Source of the DNA: CAZSNT01 sp964607765
GTDB lineage: Bacteria > Verrucomicrobiota > Lentisphaeria > Oligosphaerales > JABHEG01
Length of the DNA: 64,000 nt
Assembly (NCBI GenBank): GCA_964607765.1
Contig: CAZSNT010000007.1
Location: forward strand, 41,991-105,990
Direction: 5' to 3'
This document shows positions 19,443-27,333 of the stretch, in pieces. The notes under the pieces are model-generated. The model searched no databases and was not told where the DNA came from. It was given only the letters and a program-made list of their open reading frames with translations. A program made the translations under genes and the position numbers. How positions within the stretch are numbered: position 1 is the stretch's first letter; every line of letters starts with the position of its first letter.

Positions 19443-22400
19443 TCACTTGCCGAAGCAGATGACTTTTCCGTCGAGCGTTGCCAGGTACAGACGCCCGCGC
19501 GCGGCGCTCAGCCCGTCGAATGCGGGCGGCGCGGACAGCGGCTGCGAGGCGAGCCGTGTTCCGTCGGCGCATGAGAACACCTGCAGCAGGCCGCCCTTCC
19601 GGCCCTCGAATGCCGCCAGCGGATCCTCCGCGTCCACCACGTCGGGGACACCGGCCACGACCAGGTGGTCGCCGGCCAACAGCATCGCACGGATGCGAAG
19701 CGGCACCATCTTCTGCCACTTCGGCGGGCGTTCGCGTACGTAGCCCGTGCCCTTCTCAACGCCCCGGCCACCGCGGCGGAACTTGTCTGTCGCGGCTTCC
19801 TTGGGGAGCCAGTTGACGGCGCGGCTTTTCTTGCCTCTTTCGTCGAGTATCGGCTCGTTGTCGTTGTCGTCGGCGAACAACAGGTAGCCCTGTTCGTCCG
19901 GGTAGAGGGCCGGCGTCCACATGATGCGGCGGTAGAAGTACTTGACCGCGTAGGTTGCGGTGTCATCGAATACCACGAGCTGCCCCGCCTTTGGCGATTG
20001 CTGCGCGAAGTAGAAACCCGGCCAACGCCTGCTGTACATCCAGTAGAGCCGGTCGAAGCCCGTGTCGTCGAGGAACCCGCCCGTTGCGGCCAGGTGCTTG
20101 GCGCCCATGTCCAGTTCGCCGAGCGAGCTTTCCTGATTCACCGGCATGCGGTCCAGCAGTGGGTCGAACTTGATGCGCTGCATGTACAGGTTGGCGCCGT
20201 CGCTGACCAGGAGATCTGCGAGCGCGCCCTCCATGGCGAACGGTGTGCCCGTTTGCTTCATCACGTCGGGCCACGGCCCCGACAGATGATGATGGTGCAT
20301 CAGCTTGCCTGTCGCTGCATCCAGGCCGTAGACCATGATTCCGCCGTCGAGGAATGACGAGCGGCCGGCCGCGAAGTACACCACTCCGTTCTGCACCAAC
20401 ACACTGCCGTGCACAGGCCAGATGGATTCGAGCTGCCCGTAGGACACAATCCGGCGCGCGTCGGGTGCGGCGCGGAAGCGCCACACAAGAGCACCGTCCG
20501 CGGCTCTCAGGCAGTAGACCGAGCCGTCGCGGCACCCGAACAGCAGGGATTGCCCGTGCACCACCGGTGCCGAATCGACACGTCCCGCAGCTGCGAAGCT
20601 CCACAGGTCAGAACCGTCAGAGGCGCTGAGACAGCGGACGCGGTGCGCGTCCTTCTCGACGACCCATACGCGTGTGCCGACAATCACCGGCTGCGTGCCC
20701 TGACAAGCCAGAGCCGCTTCCCACTTGCGCGCGAGTTGCGCCGGCAGCGTGGTTGTGGCTGCGCCGCTGCGCTGCGGATCGTGCCGGTACATGGGCCAGT
20801 CAGCCTGTGAAACAGCCGTGCGGGCCGCTGTTGCCGCGCCGATCTCGCCGTAGGCTGGGCCGCGTTCCAGGTGGGCGTCGGTGACGGGGTGCAGTTCGGC
20901 GGCGGGCTCTGCCGACATGGCCAGGTACCCGGGGACTTTCGCGCCGGGATAGCAGAAGCACTGATCAGGCGGGACGTAGAACAGGCCGTTGGCCGGCGTG
21001 GGGCCGGTGAAGCACGGCGCGCGCAGCCAATCGTTGCGCATGTGGTTGTCGCCCTCCACATCTGCGAACTCCGCACCGCGCTTCGGCCAGATCAGGTAGC
21101 GAATCGTCGCCTTGCTGCGGTGGCAGCGGTAGTGGTGGCCGGGCGAGATCAGTTTGCCGATGGCCAGCGTTTTCCGGACCTCGCCGGTGCGCAGGTCGCG
21201 GCCTGCGAGCGAGTTTCCGGACCACACGGTATCGCCTGTGACGAACACATCGGCAGGCTGTACACACGCGCCTGCTCTACCCGACGTGCTGCGCTGCCGC
21301 CACAGCACGTTGCCATCGGCCAGGGACAACGCGGTCAGGAACAGCGCACGCTGTGGCTTCTTGCTGCGTTTCTTGCCCTTGGCCGGTGTTGCGACAGGTT
21401 TCTCTGCGGCGGGCTGTTCGCCGTGTCCGTGGTACAGCACCACGCCGTTGGTGATGATCAGGTTGCTCACTCCGCCACGGGTTGTTCCGACAACGTTTGG
21501 TGCGTGCCAGACATCGGCGCCCGAACGCGTGTCGACACAGACGAGCTCCTCCAGATTGTGGTAGACGGCGCGGCCGGACTCGGCGGCCAGGCCGTAAGGA
21601 AGGACGCGCACGCCCTCGCGCCGCCAAAGCTGCTTCCCGGTCGCCACGTCGATGCCTGCCAGTGTGTCATCGAAAGAGTCTTTCTTGACCGTCGCGCCGG
21701 CACCCACGGAGCGCTCTTTGGTGATCTTGACAATGAGGACGCCGTCGGACAGGATCATCTCATCCGTGCCCGTGGTGTGTTCGAGGCCCGGCACGAGTAT
21801 CTGCCCGGTGGCGGCGTCCAGTACGGATACGGGTGAGTCCAGGAAGCGGAGCGTGACGTAAACACGTTCGCCATCGGTGACCAAGCGTCGCGGGATGGTG
21901 TGGTGGATGTTCCAGCGATTCCCCACGCCCGTGCCGAACTCCGGCTGCCACTGCTGCAGCGGCACCCGCCAGAGCAGCACGCCGTTGGCCGCATCACGCG
22001 CGACCAGATTGCAGCGCTGCGGCAGCTTCTTGTAGACGCCGGGCGGCGCCTCGTCGATGATCGTGAAGATGCGGCCGCCTGCCGTTACCACGGCACCGAC
22101 GCTGCTCGGGATTTCGTGGCTGCGGCACCATCGCGGCCCGGCGACCCAGCGCAGGCCTCTTGGCGAGCCCACCTGTCGGTCGTTCGCCACGGCATTGCCG
22201 CCAGCGTCATGGAGGAAATGCGACCACTCGTCGATGTCGGCGGGCCGTGGTTTGGCGAACATCACGTAGGCGTCGCCGATGTCCGACCGGGAATGCGGAA
22301 TTGCGGCGAGCCAGTCGGCGTTTCCCGCCTTGCGCACGACCGCCTTGCCGTCCGGAGCGAGAACGCGAAGAAGCTCGGCTGCCGGATCCTCCAGGTCGCA

Positions 22401-22748
22401 GTCGACCAGCACCAGATTGACCAGGTTCCGGGCGTAGGGAAGCTGCATGCCGTCAAACACGTCGGCCGATGCTCTGCCGTGGATCCGTTTGGCTGTAAGC
22501 AGCGCACGCGTTTTCGCCACGTTCGCGGTGTCCCGATCCAGCCCGTGGACCAGGAAGCGGTCACTGGTCATGAGCTCTGCGGTCAGTGTGCCGCGGCCGC
22601 AACCCACATGTACCACCAAGCCGCCGTGAATGTCCGCGGCTTCATACAAGGCTTGCGCCGTGATGGCCTGCGCTGCGCCCATGCCGACCACCAGAAGGGA
22701 GAAGACCCCCAGGGCGGTCCCGGTGTATACGGTACGTGTACATCTCAT
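19443..22748 (-). CDS. Exported methyltransferase-like / PQQ beta-propeller fusion
   Basis: 1101 residues. A signal peptide (GVFSLLVVGMGAAQA) is followed by a class I methyltransferase-like domain at about 35-185, with motif I VHVGCGRG, a GLDRD acidic loop and a later LRVLAPDGKAVV. The remaining ~900 residues are beta-propeller blades of the PQQ-binding-like type: repeated DAATGxxLW / RAADGALVWRF blade motifs. A Lys-rich insert (AKGKKRSKKP) splits one propeller, and there appear to be two. Related giant proteins are known mainly from PVC bacteria; their role is not established. ATG 22748 has AAGGAG 8 nt upstream. A methyltransferase outside the cytoplasm would lack SAM, so the domain may be structural. 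Confidence 0.8.
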   Translation of the reverse strand: MRCTRTVYTGTALGVFSLLVVGMGAAQAITAQALYEAADIHGGLVVHVGCGRGTLTAELMTSDRFLVHGLDRDTANVAKTRALLTAKRIHGRASADVFDGMQLPYARNLVNLVLVDCDLEDPAAELLRVLAPDGKAVVRKAGNADWLAAIPHSRSDIGDAYVMFAKPRPADIDEWSHFLHDAGGNAVANDRQVGSPRGLRWVAGPRWCRSHEIPSSVGAVVTAGGRIFTIIDEAPPGVYKKLPQRCNLVARDAANGVLLWRVPLQQWQPEFGTGVGNRWNIHHTIPRRLVTDGERVYVTLRFLDSPVSVLDAATGQILVPGLEHTTGTDEMILSDGVLIVKITKERSVGAGATVKKDSFDDTLAGIDVATGKQLWRREGVRVLPYGLAAESGRAVYHNLEELVCVDTRSGADVWHAPNVVGTTRGGVSNLIITNGVVLYHGHGEQPAAEKPVATPAKGKKRSKKPQRALFLTALSLADGNVLWRQRSTSGRAGACVQPADVFVTGDTVWSGNSLAGRDLRTGEVRKTLAIGKLISPGHHYRCHRSKATIRYLIWPKRGAEFADVEGDNHMRNDWLRAPCFTGPTPANGLFYVPPDQCFCYPGAKVPGYLAMSAEPAAELHPVTDAHLERGPAYGEIGAATAARTAVSQADWPMYRHDPQRSGAATTTLPAQLARKWEAALACQGTQPVIVGTRVWVVEKDAHRVRCLSASDGSDLWSFAAAGRVDSAPVVHGQSLLFGCRDGSVYCLRAADGALVWRFRAAPDARRIVSYGQLESIWPVHGSVLVQNGVVYFAAGRSSFLDGGIMVYGLDAATGKLMHHHHLSGPWPDVMKQTGTPFAMEGALADLLVSDGANLYMQRIKFDPLLDRMPVNQESSLGELDMGAKHLAATGGFLDDTGFDRLYWMYSRRWPGFYFAQQSPKAGQLVVFDDTATYAVKYFYRRIMWTPALYPDEQGYLLFADDNDNEPILDERGKKSRAVNWLPKEAATDKFRRGGRGVEKGTGYVRERPPKWQKMVPLRIRAMLLAGDHLVVAGVPDVVDAEDPLAAFEGRKGGLLQVFSCADGTRLASQPLSAPPAFDGLSAARGRLYLATLDGKVICFGK

Positions 22749-22901
22749 GCAAGCACTCCTTTCCCGTGTCCTGTTTGGCCTGAACATAACCCGTTTTCCG
22801 GACATCTCACGGGCTTGGCCGGTTGGCGGTGGGGGAGGGGAGCGTGGCGGCGGAGGCGCATGGGACGTGTGTTGCTGCGAGTGTTCGCGCGGCGAACGGG
22901 G

Positions 22902-23885
22902 CTACCGCGGCCGCCTTGTCGTCTTGCCGCGGCGGACGGCGGCGCCGAAGATGGGGCAGTCGAGGCGCGGGTAGAGCATGGTGAGTGCCCCGTACCGGCC
23001 CATGGGCACGGCTTCTTCGGTCAGCACGACATCGAGCAGGTCGTCACGCCGGACCCAGGGGAACCAGAGCGAGGCCAGCGTACCGGTCCGGAAGTAGCCG
23101 CAATCGGGCGGCTTTTTCTGGTCCAGAGCCTGGCGTGTTGCGGAGTCGGGCGGCAGTCTCTCCGGCAGTTCGAACACTTGCCGGAAGCGTCGCCGGAACA
23201 TGGAGTTGCTCACACATTTCCACACCGTGCCGCGCCAGTGCCATTTGAGGACCATGCACGGGTAGACGTTCAGGTTGGCGTAGCGCACGGCTGCCGAGCT
23301 CAACGAGACCTGGAACGTATGGACCATGGCCAGGACACTGTCGAACCCCATTCCTGCGGCGGGAGCTGCGCGGCTGAAGCGTCTGGCAGGCATGAGCAGG
23401 TTGGCTGCAAAGTGGTCCGCCTCCTGTTCGGCGAGCAGCGGCGACTCGAACTCGCAGTGGGAAAGGTGCGGGGGTACGCGCCCGGAGGCGAGCGCGTTGC
23501 GGTGTTCGTCGATGTAGAAGTGGCCCAGCTCGTGCGCTGCGGTGAATCGGGCCCGGGGCGAGCTCCGCTCTCCGACGCGCGCCCGGTTGCAGAAGATATG
23601 GAACCGGCCTGACCGGCATTCGAGCATGCCGTCAAAGGCTTCGCCGTAGTCGCCGAAGCTGAACGTGATCTGCTTCTCCGCCGCGATTCGCAGAGGGTCG
23701 ACGGGGCCGGTGGGACAGTAGGCGGCGCTGACCGCTTCTGCCAGCTCCGCGATCTCACTCCTGCGTGTTGCCGACATGCGCGGCTCGGAGCGCGTGGGGC
23801 GCCTGCGGTTCCGGGAGCGCGCACGCCTGCCTGTCGCAGCGTCATTCGTTGCCGGCGGCATTGCTCCGCTCCCCGGTTGCGTCAT
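22902..23885 (-). CDS. ImmA/IrrE family metallopeptidase
   Basis: 327 residues. The zinc peptidase motif HELGH (residues 118-122) and the downstream EQEADHFAANLLMP with the third ligand are intact. This is the core of ImmA/IrrE proteins, which cleave a partner repressor to release transcription (ImmA on ImmR, IrrE on DdrO). The C-terminal ~140 residues are extra and uncharacterised. The gene follows a sigma factor and a small unknown protein with overlaps, so the substrate is probably one of these. ATG 23885 has a GAGG 6 nt upstream; ATG 23861 also has GGGGAG upstream. Confidence 0.88.
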   Translation of the reverse strand: MTQPGSGAMPPATNDAATGRRARSRNRRRPTRSEPRMSATRRSEIAELAEAVSAAYCPTGPVDPLRIAAEKQITFSFGDYGEAFDGMLECRSGRFHIFCNRARVGERSSPRARFTAAHELGHFYIDEHRNALASGRVPPHLSHCEFESPLLAEQEADHFAANLLMPARRFSRAAPAAGMGFDSVLAMVHTFQVSLSSAAVRYANLNVYPCMVLKWHWRGTVWKCVSNSMFRRRFRQVFELPERLPPDSATRQALDQKKPPDCGYFRTGTLASLWFPWVRRDDLLDVVLTEEAVPMGRYGALTMLYPRLDCPIFGAAVRRGKTTRRPR

Positions 23886-24240
23886 CGCCTCCCTCGGCTT
23901 CGGTTTCTGCGGCGCGACGATCGCGGTTCATGGCTTTCTCTACGTCGGCGGAGAGCCTGCCGCCTTCACGGGCGGCCCGGGCAAGGGTATTCTCCACCGT
24001 GCCGGAGTGCCAGCCCCGAACCAGGCTGCGGAGCTGCGCATCTGCCGCGGCCAGCGCGGCTCTGGGATCGGCCCGGAGCCTGTCCGGGAGCACCGGCGTG
24101 CCGCCCACTTTCGAGGCCGCCTCCGCCGCGGCGACAGCATCTTCGTCAGTGGGCACTGCCCAACCGTTGCGCTCCAATGCTCGGGTGATGGCCGTGTTGA
24201 GCTGCTCATCCGACACTCGGCTTCTGGTCTGCTTCTTCAT
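23842..24240 (-). CDS. Unknown small protein between sigma factor and ImmA peptidase
   Basis: 132 residues, charged, without membrane helices or a domain I recognise. A helical middle (AALAAADAQLRSLVRGW) precedes an acidic, Glu-rich C-terminus. ATG 24240 overlaps the sigma factor stop as ATGA, and the 3' end overlaps the start of the peptidase gene, so all three are translationally linked. Position makes it a plausible sigma regulator (anti-sigma or adaptor) and the likely substrate of the peptidase; this is inference only. Confidence 0.7.
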   Translation of the reverse strand: MKKQTRSRVSDEQLNTAITRALERNGWAVPTDEDAVAAAEAASKVGGTPVLPDRLRADPRAALAAADAQLRSLVRGWHSGTVENTLARAAREGGRLSADVEKAMNRDRRAAETEAEGGDDATGERSNAAGNE

Positions 24241-24953
24241 GGTCTGCGCTCCGGCGACTTGCGAACGAACCGGCGTATTTTCTGGAGTGCGCGCCGACGT
24301 ATCTGACGGAGGTTTTCCGGCGTTGTTCTCAGGGTTCCGGCCAGCTCCGCTGCCACGTCGTTGGGCAGCCGTTGGTGTGTTTGCCCTGGCCGGTACCACT
24401 GGAACGTGATTCGGATCACGGTCTGTTCCTTCTCGGACAGGCGCTCAAGCGCTTCGCGTACCCGCTCGACTAACGCGTTGTCAGCCGCCGGTGCGGACCG
24501 TGGCTGTTGCGCGACCTGCTGCCACATCTCGGGATCGAGGTGCACCGTGGGCAGGCGTCCTCGCTGCCTGAGCAGGTCCTGGAGCAGGCGCTGCGCGATT
24601 CTGCCCAGCCATGCACGAGCGCGTCGGCGCGTTCGTTCCGGATCTTCCTCGTCCCTGATGTGGAACTGGTGTGCATTGCGGAATGCGCGTCGGAACGTCT
24701 CGATCACCAGATCGCTCACGCCCGTATCCGCGCTCAATACGGCGCCGTACGCGCGCAGGCACACGGCGTAGAGGTATCGCACGTGCCGCTCGTAGAACTC
24801 CGCCCACGCCTCCTGTGCTGCCGCAGGATCGTCATCGCTCATGGCCATGTAAGCCATGAGGTCGGCGTCGGTGTCGCGGAGGGCGCCCACGTGTGCCGGG
24901 CGGCTCGGCGCGTCTGCCGCTTCGATCTGGTTGGTTGATGTGTTCAGTGTCAC
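24237..24953 (-). CDS. Sigma-70 family RNA polymerase sigma factor (ECF-like)
   Basis: 238 residues. Region 2 is visible as ERHVRYLYAV and the core-binding DLVIETFRRAFRNAH; region 4 as LSEKEQTVIRITF with a C-terminal helix-turn-helix around TPENLRQIRRRALQKI. The extra ~50 residues before region 2 are acidic. No sigma 1.1 or region 3 is seen, so it is of the ECF size class. It leads the three-gene cassette with the unknown protein and the ImmA/IrrE peptidase, and is transcribed divergently from the gene at 25234. The 18-bp repeats at 25062-25125 lie about 110 bp upstream of its start. Confidence 0.88.
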   Translation of the reverse strand: MTLNTSTNQIEAADAPSRPAHVGALRDTDADLMAYMAMSDDDPAAAQEAWAEFYERHVRYLYAVCLRAYGAVLSADTGVSDLVIETFRRAFRNAHQFHIRDEEDPERTRRRARAWLGRIAQRLLQDLLRQRGRLPTVHLDPEMWQQVAQQPRSAPAADNALVERVREALERLSEKEQTVIRITFQWYRPGQTHQRLPNDVAAELAGTLRTTPENLRQIRRRALQKIRRFVRKSPERRP

Positions 24954-25061
24954 TGCGTTCGCTCTACTACCTTTGACGCAGAAGCGTGACAGAGCGCGAG
25001 ATCAGCACAATACTGCCGATTCTGCCGTTTGGCGTGGGGGTGGGGGGAGCGGCAGCCGAGA

Positions 25062-25125
25062 ATGGCCGCCCACGGTGACATGGCCGGCTACGGCAATATG
25101 GCCGCCCACGGTAACATGGCTGCGG
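25062..25125. repeat. 18-bp direct repeats in divergent promoter region
   Basis: Three full copies and one partial copy of ATGGCCGCCCACGGTRAC in tandem: 25062-25079, 25080-25097 (diverged), 25098-25115, then ATGGCTGCGG. They sit in the 280-bp spacer between the sigma cassette and the plus-strand gene at 25234. On the plus strand they also read as a 25-codon frame, 25062-25139, with a repeated M-A-A-H-G-D/N unit and a TGA stop. They could be operator sites or a tiny repeat peptide gene. No clear ribosome site precedes the ATG. Confidence 0.75.
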
Positions 25126-25233
25126 CAGAGAGCTTGTGACGGGTGCACCGTCGCATTTCGTGGCGCGACGACTATATTCTGGCCTTGGTCCGATGGTTCG
25201 ACAGTCGACAGTCAGCAGGAAAGATCCACGACG

Positions 25234-25656
25234 ATGGTGCTCGAAAAGGCTATCGCTCTGATTGAGCAGGTCAACGCTCGCATGGACAGGTGTTTCCGCG
25301 GGGTGTTGTTCGACGAGTGGACGATCTGTGAGGTCAGCTCGGACATGGACCGGATTCTGCACTACGCCGGCACGCGGTCGGAGACGCTGCAGAGCCAGTT
25401 TGTGCGTGACCTGCATCCGCTGATGGAGGAGCTGCGTGCGGGCCGCTTCGAGCCCGGTCATTTCTACTTCTCGCACGAGGGGTGCGGCGCGCTGTACGAC
25501 GCGTGCATGTGCCTGGGCGGGCGGGTGTTTGCCGTCTTCAATAACACGGACAAGTCCATGACGGAGATCACCATGGACCCGTTGTGGAAGGGCGCCCAGG
25601 TCCACTTTGTCGACCTGAGTGAGCGCTTTCGCGTCGATCCTCTGACTGTGGAGTAG
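25234..25656 (+). CDS. Unknown conserved-type protein, partner of CaCA exchanger
   Basis: 140 residues, soluble, no domain recognised. It has an N-terminal helix (EKAIALIEQVNARMDRCF) and a mixed alpha/beta core with HEGCGALYDACMCLGGRVF, including three cysteines. ATG 25234 is chosen because AGGAAAG lies upstream and because codons further 5' fall in the repeat-containing spacer. It ends 21 bp before the exchanger gene, so the two are probably one transcript. It could be a regulator or soluble subunit of the exchanger. Confidence 0.72.
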   Translation: MVLEKAIALIEQVNARMDRCFRGVLFDEWTICEVSSDMDRILHYAGTRSETLQSQFVRDLHPLMEELRAGRFEPGHFYFSHEGCGALYDACMCLGGRVFAVFNNTDKSMTEITMDPLWKGAQVHFVDLSERFRVDPLTVE

Positions 25657-25677
25657 GCGCAGTCTGCCGGGCTACCA

Positions 25678-26649
25678 ATGTCTAACGCTCTGCTTTCATC
25701 TCCCTGGCTTCTTCTGACGGGCTTTCTCGTGTCCTGCGCCCTGATGCTTGCCTGCCTGAATCACATGTCACGCCAAGGTATGGAGGGGACCGTTCTGGGC
25801 ACGCTCATCATACCCTACTGTTCCGGGGCGCCGAATGTGTTTTTCGCGATTGCGATTGCGCGCAGTGACGGCCCGGGGCACGAAGTGGTGGTGAACGCGC
25901 TGGTGAACAACGTCACGAACATGACGCTGTTGATCGGGCTTCCCGCGCTGCTCTGGGGGTTGCAGATCATGCCGCGGAAGAAGGTTGCGAAGCGCGCCAT
26001 GCGCGGCTTCCGCCTGAGCCGTCTGTCGCTGTCGCTGACGCTGCTTGCCATGCTCACGTTTACGGGTGTGACGTGGGCATTGGGCGCGGATCGGTCTCTG
26101 TCTGCCGGCGACGGTGTGGCGTTGATCGGGATGTTCCTGTTCTGGCAGCTGGTGGAGGTCATCAATGTGTTACGCACCAACGTGGAAACCGGGCGTGAGC
26201 TTAGGGCTGTGCTGTTGCTGGATCTTCTGGGGATCTGCGCGGGCGGCGTTGTGATGTTCGGTTGCGTCGAGGGTCTGGTGCAGTGGGTTTCCGGGCTGGA
26301 CGAGGGGTTCATCTGCTACCGCAACGTGGGCTGGCTCAGCGGCTGGCTGACGGTGCTGCCGAATGCGGTGCCGGCTTTCTACTATGCGCGTCGCGGGCAG
26401 GCTGACGTGGTCTACAGCTCGCAGGTGGGTGACGGGCACATCTGCATACCCTTCTGCATCGGGTTGAGTGCGCTGTTTCGCCCGATTGCCGTGCCGCCGC
26501 TGTTTACCTTGGGCATGCTGCTGACGATCTGCCTGGGCCTGTTCCACCTGGGGTTGGTGGCAGTCCGGGGGCGTGCCCGTCGGGCTTCGGGCGTGTTTCT
26601 GGTCGGCGTGTATGCCCTGTTTGTCTACTACGGGCTGTTTGCGCTGTAG
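25678..26649 (+). CDS. CaCA-type sodium/calcium exchanger-like membrane protein
   Basis: 323 residues with about ten helices in two halves. The first half contains GTLIIPYCSGAPNVFFAIAI followed by NALVNNVTNMTLLIGLPALL, the layout of an alpha-repeat of the CaCA superfamily (canonical GTSLPE / GSNxxN). The second half has a matching WLTVLPNAVPAFYYA segment. The key acidic residue of the first alpha-repeat appears replaced in the GAPN region, so ion selectivity is uncertain. The inner membrane location is clear. It converges on the receiver-domain gene with only 9 bp between. Confidence 0.7.
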   Translation: MSNALLSSPWLLLTGFLVSCALMLACLNHMSRQGMEGTVLGTLIIPYCSGAPNVFFAIAIARSDGPGHEVVVNALVNNVTNMTLLIGLPALLWGLQIMPRKKVAKRAMRGFRLSRLSLSLTLLAMLTFTGVTWALGADRSLSAGDGVALIGMFLFWQLVEVINVLRTNVETGRELRAVLLLDLLGICAGGVVMFGCVEGLVQWVSGLDEGFICYRNVGWLSGWLTVLPNAVPAFYYARRGQADVVYSSQVGDGHICIPFCIGLSALFRPIAVPPLFTLGMLLTICLGLFHLGLVAVRGRARRASGVFLVGVYALFVYYGLFAL

Positions 26650-26658
26650 CGGTGTGTG

Positions 26659-27333
26659 TCAGCGCGAGGGCAGGATCCGGGCGAGAATATCGTCGAGGTG
26701 CAGGCCTTCGAACAGGTCTATACCCAGGAACGTCTTGACCAGGTAGGCTGTGCCGAACCCGAGCACGGCCAGTACCGTGACGACGGCGATGAGGCCGGCG
26801 ATCATCGTGCCGGCGATGACCACGAATCGCCCCGTGTGATGCAGGGCTCCGCCCATGGCGTGGCCGAACCGCTGGGACTTGCCTGACCAGCTCTGCAGCT
26901 CTTGCTTCAGACGGTGGTTCTCCGCTTCGACGAACTCCATGGTGTGAACGATGTCGTACTCGATAACTGCCAGATCCACCTCTTTGGCGAGCTCTTCGGG
27001 GGCAATGGGGTCCTGGAGGAGACGAAAGAGACGCGCCTCGTTGATGCCGCGCAGCATGACCATGGGTTCGGGTTTGGTGGCGAGCAGTATGCGCTGCGTG
27101 CTCGGGTGTCGCGAGCACATTGCGGTGAGGAACGAGATGCCGTCCGCATCGGGCAGTCTGGCGAAACAGGTGATGACTGTGACGGGCCGCGAGTCCAGTA
27201 CAGTCTCCGCCTCGGCCGCGGTGCACGCGACCAGGACGGTGAACGTGGCATCCAGGGCACGCCGCAGTTTCGCGACCGGCCCGGTTCGGGGGTCGACGAT
27301 GAGCACCGCTGGTTTGGACTCAGTTGGACTCAC
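26659..27333 (-). CDS. Receiver-domain protein with C-terminal membrane helix
   Basis: 224 residues. The N-terminal ~115 residues fold like a response regulator receiver (KPAVLIVDPRTG start, LPDADGISFLTAM, LLATKPEP), but the acidic pocket and phosphoacceptor region (VITCFARLPDADG) are degenerate. A coiled-coil-like stretch (AENHRLKQELQSW) and a long hydrophobic segment near 170-200 follow. It is therefore membrane-tethered and probably not phosphorylated. The GTG at 27333 overlaps the stop of the Wzc-like gene as GTGA; no ATG exists nearby in frame. It is the last gene of the polysaccharide operon. Confidence 0.72.
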   Translation of the reverse strand: MSPTESKPAVLIVDPRTGPVAKLRRALDATFTVLVACTAAEAETVLDSRPVTVITCFARLPDADGISFLTAMCSRHPSTQRILLATKPEPMVMLRGINEARLFRLLQDPIAPEELAKEVDLAVIEYDIVHTMEFVEAENHRLKQELQSWSGKSQRFGHAMGGALHHTGRFVVIAGTMIAGLIAVVTVLAVLGFGTAYLVKTFLGIDLFEGLHLDDILARILPSR

